Shown piece after piece: positions 30,956-39,047 of a stretch of 39,145 nucleotides of DNA. The stretch is from a virus. Within the stretch, counting starts at the first letter, position 1, and each line of letters starts with the position of its first letter. A program made the translations under genes and the position numbers. The stretch covers positions 1-39,145 of the IMG/VR virus record IMGVR_UViG_3300020061_000013. One strand, written 5' to 3'. The notes under the pieces were generated by a model. That model saw only the letters and a list, made by a program, of their open reading frames with translations, was not told the DNA's origin and ran no database searches.

Positions 30956-31384
30956 TTAAACGAGCAACGCGCGTGCGTCGTCATCCTCTTGCAGCCTCGT
31001 AACGAGATCAGCTTTCTTGCCGCCAGTGGCAAGATTACGAGCGGCCAACTCAGCCCTAAGCTGTTCATTGTCCAGCTCCTCGTAATTCAACTCCTCTGTA
31101 GACTCACCATCGTCCTCTGTGGACTCGTCATCGTCTACATCGGAATCATCTGCATAATCAGGAACATCCAACGTGAGAATTTCTTGACCAGTCATCACAT
31201 CGTCTAATGCGTCTTGCGCATCCTCACGCGACTTGAAACCGGTTTGCAAACTCACAAGTGGGCTAGGGCTACTGACTTGACCCACTTGCACACGGAAGTC
31301 ATTACCGCGCTTGGATTCTTTAACCTCCAGTACAGTACCCGTGACCATATTGTAGTAACCGTTATCTGATGTCTTAAGCCACAT
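30956..31384 (-). CDS. SAP-domain protein, paralogue of its neighbour
   Basis: 142 aa from ATG 31384 (MWLKTSDNGYY). The N-terminal 60 residues resemble the 67-aa protein encoded immediately upstream (shared MW.K start, central beta part, A..AL..LM/VM end). Then an acidic linker (DDDESTEDDGEST) and a C-terminal SAP domain (YEELDNEQLRAELAARNL, GGKKADLVTRLQ), a DNA-binding helix-extended-helix. Position after the capsid suggests a head protein that contacts packaged DNA. Confidence 0.75.
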   Translation of the reverse strand: MWLKTSDNGYYNMVTGTVLEVKESKRGNDFRVQVGQVSSPSPLVSLQTGFKSREDAQDALDDVMTGQEILTLDVPDYADDSDVDDDESTEDDGESTEELNYEELDNEQLRAELAARNLATGGKKADLVTRLQEDDDARALLV

Positions 31385-31385
31385 T

Positions 31386-31589
31386 TTAGATGCTCCCTTC
31401 AATCGTCACAAAACCAAGGGATGACATCAGTAAACCTAATGCCTCCTCAGCGGCCTGCTGTGTGTCAAAACGTGCCACCTGATCAGAGCCTGCCATGATG
31501 TCATAAAACGTGGAGTTGTGCGCCACATATAGTTGCGTCGCATTATCAAACTTACGATAACGCTCATCTGCAAATGATTTGTACCACAT
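31386..31589 (-). CDS. Small head-region protein, paralogue of SAP protein N-terminus
   Basis: 67 aa from ATG 31589, four bases after the capsid stop. MWYKSFADERYRKFD ... FDTQQAAEEALGLLM. A longer frame reaching back to 31838 lies inside the capsid gene and is discarded. It ends one base before the next start. Probably the product of tandem duplication with the N-terminal domain of the following gene. Confidence 0.68.
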   Translation of the reverse strand: MWYKSFADERYRKFDNATQLYVAHNSTFYDIMAGSDQVARFDTQQAAEEALGLLMSSLGFVTIEGSI

Positions 31590-31593
31590 GTAA

Positions 31594-32952
31594 TTAATCA
31601 GCCAATCCAACAAATGGCGAGAGAGTGTCTCCATTGTTCTGCGGAGTGATGGGAGCTTGGAGCCACGGCCGACCGTCAAGGCGCTCAATAACGCGGAACG
31701 CGGTGACGTCCTGGTTAAATCGGAAGTCCTCAGACTGACGAGCCGACATAGCCTGCCGGTCACCAATGAGGTAGAAACCGAAGTCAACAAAGTTGATGTC
31801 ACCAGGAGTGCCGAGTGTCTTGGCCTTCTCGGAAACAATCAACGGCCTACCCAGCATCGTCATAGGCGGGTTGTCTGCTCCACTTGGGAAGTTCCCGCCA
31901 CCAATCCACACAGCAGCATTGCCGGACCCCACGGTCATCGTGAGGAGCTGAGGAAGCACGTTCGGAGAAACAATCCACACTGCGCGGTCAAGCGACTGAG
32001 GAAGCATCCTGGCGTACATAGCCACGATGTCAGCCCACACCACAGTGTCGCCAGTACCAACACGATCCGGGAACACTGTAGCGCTAGCATTCAGGAAGCC
32101 GAGAGGCTCACCAACGCCACCACCAATGAAGAAAGCAATGTCCTCGAACCATGCAAGCGCCTCGGGGAAGATCTCCCCGATAAATGCCTCCATGCTGGGC
32201 TGAGCATCCCGGATCAATTCATTCGGGACCTCAGTGTAGAGAACAAGCTTGTTCGCCTTGAGCTCGATCCGACCGAATCGGGGCTTGGACTCAGTAAGGG
32301 TCGCGCCTTCCTCAGTCCAGTAACCGACAACACCACCGTACACACTGGACACATTCGACGTCGCGTCCACAGTGGGGAACGGAACTGTGAGTGAGTCCAT
32401 CGGAATGACCCTGGCGCGGCTACGAACAACAGCCTTCTCAAGCGACACACGGAGCAGCTCAGCCCGGAGAACCTCCGGAATCAGGAACCCTCCGTCAGAA
32501 GGCTTAATGCTCGACATTGCATTCTTAAGCGTGCCCAGCTTGTTAGCCAGAGCATCATCCTTGAATGCGTGATCCGAGATGGAATGCAGGTATTCAGCCG
32601 CCGTGTTGAACAGGCTGTCGTGCTCGGCACCAATAGCTTTCTTGTTATAGAGCGTGTTCGGTGCAATCCGACCACGGGCATTCGGAGAGTCGAGATTCAA
32701 ACGACGCGAAGCGTTCGACAGTTCCCCGTCAGAGCCCACAAGGTTCCGAAGCAAATCAATGTTGAACTTCTCCGCTTGCTCCGCTACCTGGGCAAGAACA
32801 TCCGGATCGCTCTTGAGCCTTGCGCTGACAGAGTTGTTGAGAAACTCTGCCATCTTGTCCGGATCCTTAGCCAGCTTGTTCATCACGGTCTTATCCGAGA
32901 GCATCTCTTTCAAATCTTCCCCACTAGTGGGAATGACAAGAGTGTCAGCCAT
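31594..32952 (-). CDS. Major capsid protein, HK97 fold
   Basis: 452 aa from ATG 32952, chosen because GGGAGGTAA is nine bases upstream; GTG 32958 is too close. Residues 1-110 are a helical scaffold-like delta domain (DLKEMLSDKTVMNKLAKDPDKM) that the protease would remove. The core has SDGGFLIPEVLRAELL, LTVPFPTVDATSNV, ELKANKLVLYTEVPNEL, FIGGGVGEPLGFLN and VSPNVLPQLLTMT, the HK97-type order. It directly follows the protease gene. Confidence 0.9.
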   Translation of the reverse strand: MADTLVIPTSGEDLKEMLSDKTVMNKLAKDPDKMAEFLNNSVSARLKSDPDVLAQVAEQAEKFNIDLLRNLVGSDGELSNASRRLNLDSPNARGRIAPNTLYNKKAIGAEHDSLFNTAAEYLHSISDHAFKDDALANKLGTLKNAMSSIKPSDGGFLIPEVLRAELLRVSLEKAVVRSRARVIPMDSLTVPFPTVDATSNVSSVYGGVVGYWTEEGATLTESKPRFGRIELKANKLVLYTEVPNELIRDAQPSMEAFIGEIFPEALAWFEDIAFFIGGGVGEPLGFLNASATVFPDRVGTGDTVVWADIVAMYARMLPQSLDRAVWIVSPNVLPQLLTMTVGSGNAAVWIGGGNFPSGADNPPMTMLGRPLIVSEKAKTLGTPGDINFVDFGFYLIGDRQAMSARQSEDFRFNQDVTAFRVIERLDGRPWLQAPITPQNNGDTLSPFVGLAD

Positions 32953-32954
32953 GG

Positions 32955-33875
32955 TCACTTACCTCCCAAGAAATTGGCAAATACAGCAGTCAGTTTATCC
33001 ATGTCCACTGTGGAATTATGCGGCGGAGCGGGTGCCTTCTTACGCCCCGCATGCTTGAAACCTCTGGCGGCAATGGAATGTTTACGCCCCATGAGATCCT
33101 CTACAGGCTTCTCTTCCTCTGGGTCCTCTGTGGACTCGTCATCATCATCGCCATCTTCCTCCGGAGCGGGCTCCTCTTCCTCCTCGGGATCTTCCTCCGG
33201 GTTTGGGTCTGCATTCTTGGTTCGGGTGTAGACCTCATCCGCTAAACCAAGCTCTACTGCCTCTTCTGAGAACATCCAAGTCTCAGCAAGCATGAGACCC
33301 CGAAGGTCCGCAGGATCGCCGCCTGAGCGTTCGGCATAGATGGACGCGATGTTGTCCGACTGCCTGTCCAAGAAATCAGCAAATGCCCGTAGCTCAGCAG
33401 CATTCCCTAATTCAATTCCAGACGCATCGTGAATCATCATCTGTGCGCCGACCATCATCGTGATTTTATCGCCGGCCATAGCAATCACACTCGCGGCACT
33501 GGCCGCCAGTGCATCAACGAACACATTGATGGTCGCCGAATGCGTGACTAACGCGTTGTAAATTGCGATAGCCTCAAATACGGCACCACCCGGTGAGTTG
33601 ATTCGCACATTAATCGTGCTAGCGCTGATATCATTTAGCTGAGTGATCATGCCCTCGGCCGAAATACCGCCACCAAAGAATTCTGTCATCCACTGCGGCA
33701 TGATCTCGTCATAAATATAGATGTCCGCAGTATCACCGTCAGCCGAATTACTAATCCTGAACCAATCCAACTTAGCGTTGGCCAGTTGAGTTGCTAGTTC
33801 CGGGTTCTTGGCCTTGACCTTGTTTGCAATGCGTCGCTGCTGCTGTTGCAAAGCTTGGAACTGCCCATGTTTCAT
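32955..33875 (-). CDS. ClpP-like prohead protease
   Basis: 306 aa; ATG 33875 overlaps the portal stop as TAATG, behind GGAGGGGAAAG. ClpP/S14 fold: RINSPGGAVFEAIAIYNAL, catalytic Ser126 in AASAASV, His149 in MMIHDASG. The acidic C-terminus (about residues 230-265: EEDPEEEEEP) and basic tail look like a scaffold arm. It processes the capsid during maturation. Order portal-protease-capsid is standard. Confidence 0.9.
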   Translation of the reverse strand: MKHGQFQALQQQQRRIANKVKAKNPELATQLANAKLDWFRISNSADGDTADIYIYDEIMPQWMTEFFGGGISAEGMITQLNDISASTINVRINSPGGAVFEAIAIYNALVTHSATINVFVDALAASAASVIAMAGDKITMMVGAQMMIHDASGIELGNAAELRAFADFLDRQSDNIASIYAERSGGDPADLRGLMLAETWMFSEEAVELGLADEVYTRTKNADPNPEEDPEEEEEPAPEEDGDDDDESTEDPEEEKPVEDLMGRKHSIAARGFKHAGRKKAPAPPHNSTVDMDKLTAVFANFLGGK

Positions 33876-35164
33876 TAGCTTTCCCCTCCTCCCACTTTCT
33901 CATTTTCTGTGTCTAATTCCTTATTAACCGAGCCTGCTACTGGGATGCCCACATAGCGCATCTGTGGAAGGCCCATTACGTCCGCCACGTCGTCAGGGTG
34001 GTACCCGCTCAAGATTAGATTGCGGGCACTGGACGTCTGACTGTTGCGCGCTCTGTCCGCTGCCTCATGGTTGATGGGTGTCGGGTCGTCGTGATCTAAT
34101 TCGAGTGCTTTACCATTCGCAAACTGTGGGAGGAGGTACGCATTAGCTGCATCCTTCCAACGGGACAGTCGCGGGATCGTGTGGTTCTCCGCCAGGATCT
34201 CTTTACCTGCATCTGAGTTGGCCCGGTTGACATCGTCTACCGTACCGAGCATGGGCTTAGGGAATGCGAATGCTTCACGAATCAATTCACGTGGCAAGTT
34301 CCTCAGCTCAACGAATTGCATATCCGTCATGCTGAATTTGGTATCTTGCCACTCCGCATTCTCCAGTACAGCTACACGGTGTGCATTAGCTACGCCCCGG
34401 TGCTGTGCGTTCCACCGTTTGTTGAACACTTCCCATTCAGGATCCGTCATTCGGTAATTGACTTTAATAACCCCGCCGGGTTGAGCGCCATTGATAAAGA
34501 AGTTACGATTCCATTCGGCGCTGTACTTAGCCGCGTCAATGTCATGTAGCAGCGTCTGAACTGGCCCCATGCCACGATACGGATCACCCGGGTTTGGGTA
34601 CTTAATGTGAATGACCTGGTCTAGCGACAGCGGCACCTCTTCCCCGTACGGTCCAATGTAGACGTAACCAATGAGGAATTTCTCAGGGTGCTTGACCGGC
34701 CGAATTCTGTCAGGACGAACTGGCCACATTTCAATGATTGTGTTACCGATCTTATAAAGCACGATAACGGTTTCACCCACAAGATCGAGATGCTGCTGGC
34801 AGCACTCCCGAAAAAACCGACCGGTATAGAAGTAATTCGGCCTGTCCCACACCGTCATAAATCCGTGGTTCAAAACCTCGGTGCGCTTTTTCTTATCACG
34901 CACTGACGTCTTGCGGTACAAATGCCACTCAGTTGATGCGAACGCATTCGCTAGCTGCGTGACAATGGCAAACAGCGTGCCGACAGAGCCAAAAGCTTCA
35001 TAAGCTTTGTCGCCAATAGGGAGCGAACCGTCTTTCTGCGAGAAAATCCCACCACTAGACACAACATCCCCGAGCGGAATCATTCCCTGATTTTGGGGTT
35101 GTGACGGGCTAGCTAGACGTGTGTTGCTCACCGTCCTTAGTGCTTTACTAATCAAGTCTTCCAT
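33875..35164 (-). CDS. Portal protein
   Basis: 429 aa; ATG 35164. HK97-type portal: FGSVGTLFAIVTQLANAFASTEWHLYRK, WDRPNYFYTGRFFRECCQQHLDL, VIHIKYPNP, then the clip/stem parts (AEWNRNFFINGAQPGGVI, DVNRANSDAGKEILAENH). It forms the dodecamer at the packaging vertex with the large terminase. It ends with a Gly-rich acidic tail overlapping the protease start. Confidence 0.92.
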   Translation of the reverse strand: MEDLISKALRTVSNTRLASPSQPQNQGMIPLGDVVSSGGIFSQKDGSLPIGDKAYEAFGSVGTLFAIVTQLANAFASTEWHLYRKTSVRDKKKRTEVLNHGFMTVWDRPNYFYTGRFFRECCQQHLDLVGETVIVLYKIGNTIIEMWPVRPDRIRPVKHPEKFLIGYVYIGPYGEEVPLSLDQVIHIKYPNPGDPYRGMGPVQTLLHDIDAAKYSAEWNRNFFINGAQPGGVIKVNYRMTDPEWEVFNKRWNAQHRGVANAHRVAVLENAEWQDTKFSMTDMQFVELRNLPRELIREAFAFPKPMLGTVDDVNRANSDAGKEILAENHTIPRLSRWKDAANAYLLPQFANGKALELDHDDPTPINHEAADRARNSQTSSARNLILSGYHPDDVADVMGLPQMRYVGIPVAGSVNKELDTENEKVGGGES

Positions 35165-35170
35165 TAGGAC

Positions 35171-35476
35171 TTACCGCCTATTCGCCATCAATGGGTCCAC
35201 CGTCGCTTTGGGACTGTCTGCGGTTTGAGTCGAGAGCCACGACAAAACGAAGAATGAGAGCCCGGCAACGATCAATCCAGCCGTCATACTGACGGTAAAC
35301 CCTGCAAATGTCAAACAGCCGAATCCCGCGAGATGCGCTATTAGCCTAATAGTAGTTAGTACCCATGTATGTGCACGAGTGGCTACATTAGACTTAGCTT
35401 CCTTACGCTTAGTGATAGCCTTACCTAACTTAAATACCAAGAATTGGCTAATGCTTGGATTGTCTAAAGTGGTCAC
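35171..35476 (-). CDS. Small membrane protein between terminase and portal
   Basis: 101 aa; ATG 35476. Basic N-terminal third, then two membrane segments (TIRLIAHLAGFGCLTFAGFTV and MTAGLIVAGLSFFVLSWL). Unusual among head genes. Function unknown; a superinfection or membrane role is possible. Confidence 0.65.
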   Translation of the reverse strand: MTTLDNPSISQFLVFKLGKAITKRKEAKSNVATRAHTWVLTTIRLIAHLAGFGCLTFAGFTVSMTAGLIVAGLSFFVLSWLSTQTADSPKATVDPLMANRR

Positions 35477-35513
35477 GGTCAGTCAGCTCCTCTGTGGTTC
35501 TGCGGTTCTGTGG

Positions 35514-36950
35514 CTACATAGCGATTTCGGTATATCGAGCATTCCCTCTGAGGTCGTGGTAAGCCGTATCATAGCGGTCGGTGTCCATACCGTGGTCATC
35601 CCGCTTCACTGGCTCATCCTGAACACGCCCGTCTTTGGACACCTTCCACACGTACGCGGGATATTCGTCCGCAGTGCACGTAGGCAGCAACTTGTCTACT
35701 AAGGACTGATCACGCTCTACTAAGGAATCACGCATAAGGAAAAACTTATCTTCCTTGATTCTTTGCTTATGTGCGTTGATTCCTTCGTAAACATTCTTGA
35801 TAGCTGGTTGAGTACCCAACCCCGTCTCATGCTCGAACGTCCGTCGCCCCTCGGCATCGTGATCACAAATGATGGCAGTCGGTAGCGGCTCTATCCACTT
35901 GCGACTAGTGTTGGTGCGATGCACTTTGTTGATGTGATCGTACCATTCCCGAGTTGTCTCGGGCGCGACAATGTCCATAATGGTCTTGGCATGCTCAGCC
36001 ACTGTCCTTTGTGTATGGTAGATCTCACGATACATGTAAATAGTTTCTGTCTCGGGATCTTGGGCATAGCACTTCAGTACAAATGGGTTTGTGAACCCAA
36101 AGTCAATACACCAATACCTAGGCCAGTCTTGCGGGAACGGGAGTTTATTGTCATCGTCGTCATATTCCCAGTCGAGAATGTGGTGGTATGCGTCGAATTC
36201 CTCATAGACAACTCCATCGGCACTAACCCACAACCCTAGTCGCAGGCGCTTGTGCCGCACCCCTGTGAGCTTATCTAGAATCCCGGTGATGTACTTGTCG
36301 CCTTGCTCAGTGAGTGTGCCGTCCTCATTGAACAGTCGCGGGTTGTCCTCGTGTCTTGATTCAATTAAACGTGTGGTGCCGTCATTGGCCCTTAGCTTAA
36401 GCCAGTGTTTATCGCCCGCTGGGTTGCAGTCCATCAACAACTGCTGAAATGAAATACGCCAGTTCCTAAGGCGGGTTTTGATCAGTTCAAGGTCATCTAA
36501 CGTGATCTCGGTAGCTTCCTGAACATACACAATGTCGTAGTCGGAAGACATAATGCGTGTTGGTTTGTCCAGACCACCAATGGTCACAGTGGAACCGTTC
36601 TTAAATCGATACTGTGGTGCTTCCTCTTGTGACCCTCCATAGTAGACAACCGTGCCCGTCTCTAATGCTTCCTTGATTACGTGGTTTCGCCACGTGACCA
36701 GGGCAGTGGACCCTAAGCTAGAGAGCGTCTTACGGCAGAAGAGTGCTCGCACGTTGGGTGTGGCCAGGCATACCGCGAATATCTTTTCTAGGCAGGCTCG
36801 TGACTTCCCCGTGCCCGCCGGGCCCGAGACCAGCACTTCTGGCTCTCTGGCTTCAAAGATCTTCTTACAACCACCACGGGGTTTGTATTCGTGAACCCGC
36901 TTAGTGCCCGTGGCCTTTCGCTTATTCTTTAATGAATTAACCATGATCAT
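35514..36950 (-). CDS. Terminase large subunit
   Basis: 478 aa; ATG 36950 (36944 also possible) with TAAGTAAGG upstream. Walker A is SGPAGTGKS near residue 42, Walker B YDIVYVQEAT near residue 140. The C-terminal RNase H-like nuclease has CIDFGFTNP (first Asp), IICDHDAEGRR (second) and DDHGMDTDRYD (third). It packages DNA with ATP and cuts the genome. It is adjacent to the small subunit gene. The length is within the usual range. Confidence 0.92.
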   Translation of the reverse strand: MIMVNSLKNKRKATGTKRVHEYKPRGGCKKIFEAREPEVLVSGPAGTGKSRACLEKIFAVCLATPNVRALFCRKTLSSLGSTALVTWRNHVIKEALETGTVVYYGGSQEEAPQYRFKNGSTVTIGGLDKPTRIMSSDYDIVYVQEATEITLDDLELIKTRLRNWRISFQQLLMDCNPAGDKHWLKLRANDGTTRLIESRHEDNPRLFNEDGTLTEQGDKYITGILDKLTGVRHKRLRLGLWVSADGVVYEEFDAYHHILDWEYDDDDNKLPFPQDWPRYWCIDFGFTNPFVLKCYAQDPETETIYMYREIYHTQRTVAEHAKTIMDIVAPETTREWYDHINKVHRTNTSRKWIEPLPTAIICDHDAEGRRTFEHETGLGTQPAIKNVYEGINAHKQRIKEDKFFLMRDSLVERDQSLVDKLLPTCTADEYPAYVWKVSKDGRVQDEPVKRDDHGMDTDRYDTAYHDLRGNARYTEIAM

Positions 36951-36952
36951 CC

Positions 36953-37402
36953 TTACTTAAGATCACCGATGTCTACTCCCTGCATGTCTACACTAAGAGA
37001 GTCAATGCCGCTCTCACCCGATCCTCTGTGGAGCAACTGACCTAACTCATTAGCTGCGGCTACCATATAGAAGCGTAGTTCTCTTAGGACAGTGGCGTCT
37101 GTGGTGCCGTCCTTGGCAGCCTCATATAGCTTATCTGCCACGACTTGGTAGCGACTAAGCCTCTCTACCTTCTTACCTATCCAAAGGTCGCTCAGTTGGC
37201 TTGGGGTAACAGCATTGGTATCTTCCTCACTAGCCTTGGCCTCCTCTCTTACTCTCACTAGTAATGCTTTGTTCTCTTCTACAAAGGACTGTAGCTCTGG
37301 GATAGTGAGGCCGTACCACCCGGCGAGTTGCTTAGTGGTGCCTTCCCTAGTAGCTATCGCATTGATAAGCAATTGCTCGTCCGCTGGTGTGAGGTCATCC
37401 AT
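36953..37402 (-). CDS. Terminase small subunit (probable)
   Basis: 149 aa from ATG 37402. A longer frame reaching GTG 37462 would run into the inverted repeat and is not favoured. N-terminal helix-turn-helix-like part (MDDLTPADEQLLINAIATREGTTKQLAGWYGLTIPEL), then helices. Position before the large terminase supports the call. The gene begins only 51 bases from the repeat junction at 37454. Confidence 0.72.
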   Translation of the reverse strand: MDDLTPADEQLLINAIATREGTTKQLAGWYGLTIPELQSFVEENKALLVRVREEAKASEEDTNAVTPSQLSDLWIGKKVERLSRYQVVADKLYEAAKDGTTDATVLRELRFYMVAAANELGQLLHRGSGESGIDSLSVDMQGVDIGDLK

Positions 37403-37453
37403 AAACGGAAGAGCATAGCACCCCCATTCCTTATTGGATTGAAACCACGTCAA

Positions 37454-37922
37454 AGATACCACCGAAGGGTTTTTCAGCCGTTGGGTCGTGGTGCCCTTCT
37501 CAGCGTTTTTCCCGGCAGGTCGGGCCGATGTGACCCTGGTGCACCGTCTGACGTCTCAGGCGAATTTACAGGGCCTGTTGCGAGGTGCTGTGGGTGGGCT
37601 GCAACAGGTCATGCGTCGCGGGGCCTTCACACTCCCGCCATCTGTCGCCAACGCAACGCACAGGTTCAAGATGGAAGCCGACCCTATCCGGGGGTTCATA
37701 GAGGAAAGGCTAGAGAGCGTTAGCAGCAACGCTGCTTTCATACCACGCGCTGATGTCTATAACGCATACACGACGTGGGCCGTGCTCAAAGGCTTCCACC
37801 AGATGAGCGCTCAACGCTTCTATGAATCATTCGTCGCGGCCGCAGTGGACGCGGTGCGTTACCCGATAGTCGAGACTAAGCGGACGGGTGTGCGGGGGTT
37901 CGCAGGGATTGTATTGATCTAA
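37454..37922 (+). pseudogene. C-terminal part of primase-helicase gene (this copy lacks its start)
   Basis: Open from 37455 in the primase frame to TAA 37922. The first 32 codons duplicate the last codons of the minus-strand gene, and 123 new codons follow (TSQANLQGLL..., PIRGFIEERL, FIPRADVYNAYTTWA, FYESFVAAAVDAVRYP). That is the usual C-terminal domain of D5/P4-type primases. In the collapsed-repeat model it completes the gene at one end and is a dead fragment at the other end. GTG 37488 has no ribosome site. Confidence 0.85.
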
Positions 37923-37948
37923 GGAATTTGTCGTAAGAATTTTATTGG

Positions 37949-38003
37949 AAAAAGTGCGGCTGACTTCTGTGTGATTCACATGGAATTCGGCCGTACTTTT
38001 TTT
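37949..38003 (+). terminator. Intrinsic terminator after primase gene
   Basis: AAAAAGTGCGGC pairs with GCCGTACTTTTT (one G-U), ending in TTTTTTT on the plus strand. It lies 27 bases after the primase stop. A smaller internal pair (TGTGTGATTCACA) sits in the loop. Confidence 0.8.
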
Positions 38004-38175
38004 GTGCAAAAATTGTGTGTGATTCATTAGAAACTTTTTGCGAAAAATTATCACGAGAAATTCTGTGTGAATCTGCAGGAACTTTATTGAGGAAATTATT
38101 TGGAAAAGTTTGTGCGTATTCATGTGAAATATAATCGATAAATTTATTCTAATAAATATGTTGTGAAATACACTG

Positions 38176-38187
38176 TCCTATGTGGAG
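38176..38187 (+). promoter_or_regulatory. Operator-like repeat 1
   Basis: TCCTATGTGGAG, 11/12 to the TCCTAWGTGGAC consensus. It lies beside the large imperfect palindrome. Confidence 0.5.
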
Positions 38188-38188
38188 G

Positions 38189-38296
38189 GCAGGGCAGGGT
38201 TGGGGCCGATAGGGCAGGCGTTCTATATTGCATTATCGCTGGTCAAAGATAGAGCAATAGCGAATGCTTGCCCTTTCAGCCCCAAGCCTGCCCTGC
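38189..38296. repeat. Imperfect 108-bp palindrome
   Basis: The two 54-base arms match at 42 of 54 positions, with the outer 18 bases (GCAGGGCAGGGTTGGGGC vs GCAGGGCAGGCTTGGGGC) differing once and mismatches growing toward the centre. It includes several GGGCAGG words. It could be an origin, a telomere remnant or a protein-binding structure. It is too long and too interrupted for a simple terminator. Confidence 0.75.
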
Positions 38297-38363
38297 AAAT
38301 TCATTGATTGACCCATTGTGTATTTAAAAAGAATCTATTGTGTAATTGTAATTGGAATTAGAA

Positions 38364-38375
38364 TCCTAAGTAGAC
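38364..38375 (+). promoter_or_regulatory. Operator-like repeat 2, overlaps -35
   Basis: TCCTAAGTAGAC, 11/12 to the consensus. It covers the -35 box of the promoter at 38371-38398, a place where a bound protein would block polymerase. Confidence 0.55.
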
Positions 38376-38398
38376 AGTCCTTAATGTATTGTTATAAT
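38371..38398 (+). promoter_or_regulatory. Sigma-70-type promoter
   Basis: -35 TAGACA (38371-38376), 16-base spacer, -10 TATAAT (38393-38398). Reads toward the zinc-ribbon gene at 38600. It is overlapped by an operator-like repeat. Confidence 0.65.
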
Positions 38399-38415
38399 CG
38401 ATTTGCATTAGCAAA

Positions 38416-38427
38416 TCCTATGTGTAC
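38416..38427 (+). promoter_or_regulatory. Operator-like repeat 3
   Basis: TCCTATGTGTAC, 11/12 to the consensus, 18 bases after the -10 box at 38393-38398. Confidence 0.5.
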
Positions 38428-38560
38428 ATTAAAAAGAATACATTAAATAATGGAAAAGAATATAAAAAAGAATTCGAAATGAAATCAAAAATAAATAAAG
38501 TCCAAAAAGATTTTGGCTCGTTTTCGCACTCGGGAACAGACTTAGACTATTAAACCATCT

Positions 38561-38572
38561 GTCCACTTAGGA
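38561..38572 (-). promoter_or_regulatory. Operator-like repeat 4
   Basis: GTCCACTTAGGA, an exact reverse-complement match to TCCTAAGTGGAC. It lies just upstream of a TATGAT word and the start of the zinc-ribbon gene at 38600. Confidence 0.55.
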
Positions 38573-38599
38573 CTCCAGCCCATATGATAGGATCTCTCC

Positions 38600-38773
38600 A
38601 TGACACATCGCATAGGCAAGGTACCAACGGGACATTGTCCCGACTGTCAAAGAACTATTCACCTGCGTAAAAACGGTCTCATCGGCTCACACAGACGCCT
38701 ATACCCCAACGGCTACACCCGAGGGAACCACTGCACAGGTATTGGCAAGCCTCCCACCCCCGGGAATCAATAA
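38600..38773 (+). CDS. Small zinc-ribbon protein near the genome end
   Basis: 57 aa; ATG 38600 preceded by GATAGGATC. CPDC at residue 13, HLRKNGLIGSHRR in the middle and NHCTGIGKPPTPG at the end follow a pattern (CxxC, basic helix, H, C-x-G-x-G-x-P) that I recall from many short proteins of phages of Actinobacteria. Probably nucleic-acid binding. It lies on the plus strand and would be co-directional with all other genes once the inverted repeat is resolved. Confidence 0.78.
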   Translation: MTHRIGKVPTGHCPDCQRTIHLRKNGLIGSHRRLYPNGYTRGNHCTGIGKPPTPGNQ

Positions 38774-38891
38774 GTAATCGATTACCCGGCTTCCCACCCC
38801 CCGGATTAATCCGAGTCCTCAAAGGACACTGACCCGACACCCATACCCGGTAGGGGTATCCGCCTCCTGGTCTAGACCAATTTAATAGACT

Positions 38892-38903
38892 GTCCACAAA
38901 GGA
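38892..38903 (-). promoter_or_regulatory. Operator-like repeat 5
   Basis: GTCCACAAAGGA, reverse complement TCCTTTGTGGAC, 11/12 to the consensus. It lies 24 bases before repeat 6, in the opposite orientation. Confidence 0.5.
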
Positions 38904-38926
38904 CCAACCGCCTTCACGAATTAGAA

Positions 38927-38938
38927 TCCTATGTGGAC
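38927..38938 (+). promoter_or_regulatory. Operator-like repeat 6
   Basis: TCCTATGTGGAC, exact consensus. It lies about 110 bases before the terminal palindrome. Confidence 0.55.
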
Positions 38939-39047
38939 ACCCACGAATTAATGCATTAAAAAGAATGCTAAAACAAATCAATTAAAAACAATACAAAATA
39001 ACAACAAAAGAATAACAAATCAATTAAAAAGAATAGGAAACCGCCCG

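Larger units (their letters stand above)
38004..38599. other. AT-rich non-coding region
   Basis: No gene is seen. It holds repeated TGTGTGATTCA-type words near 38010-38120, the imperfect 108-bp palindrome at 38189-38296, a promoter at 38371-38398 and four operator-like motifs. The composition is much more AT-rich than the genes, as is usual for phage origins or control regions. Confidence 0.7.
38774..39047. other. Non-coding subterminal region with A-rich repeats
   Basis: No gene is seen. It contains the 12-base palindrome GTAATCGATTAC (38774-38785), two operator-like motifs, and three related A-rich words (AACAAATCAATTAAAAA twice between about 38974 and 39030, then AAATCAATAAAAAG at the palindrome edge). 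Confidence 0.65.

Noticed and set aside
31092-31124. Two TCCTCTGT[A/G]GAC motifs, and another at 33124
   Set aside because: They encode ESTE-type repeats in acidic linkers, so codon content alone may explain them; not counted as operators.
31386-31838. 150-codon frame reaching back into the capsid gene
   Set aside because: Residues before 31589 are an out-of-frame shadow of the capsid; the real start is just after the capsid stop.
36953-37462. Longer start for the small terminase
   Set aside because: The extension crosses the inverted-repeat junction, lacks a ribosome site and adds no conserved sequence.
37454-37550. Invertible 37-kb switch between the two inverted copies
   Set aside because: Recombination between the copies would invert nearly the whole genome and repair the primase gene, but a collapsed terminal repeat explains the same data with no need for a switch.
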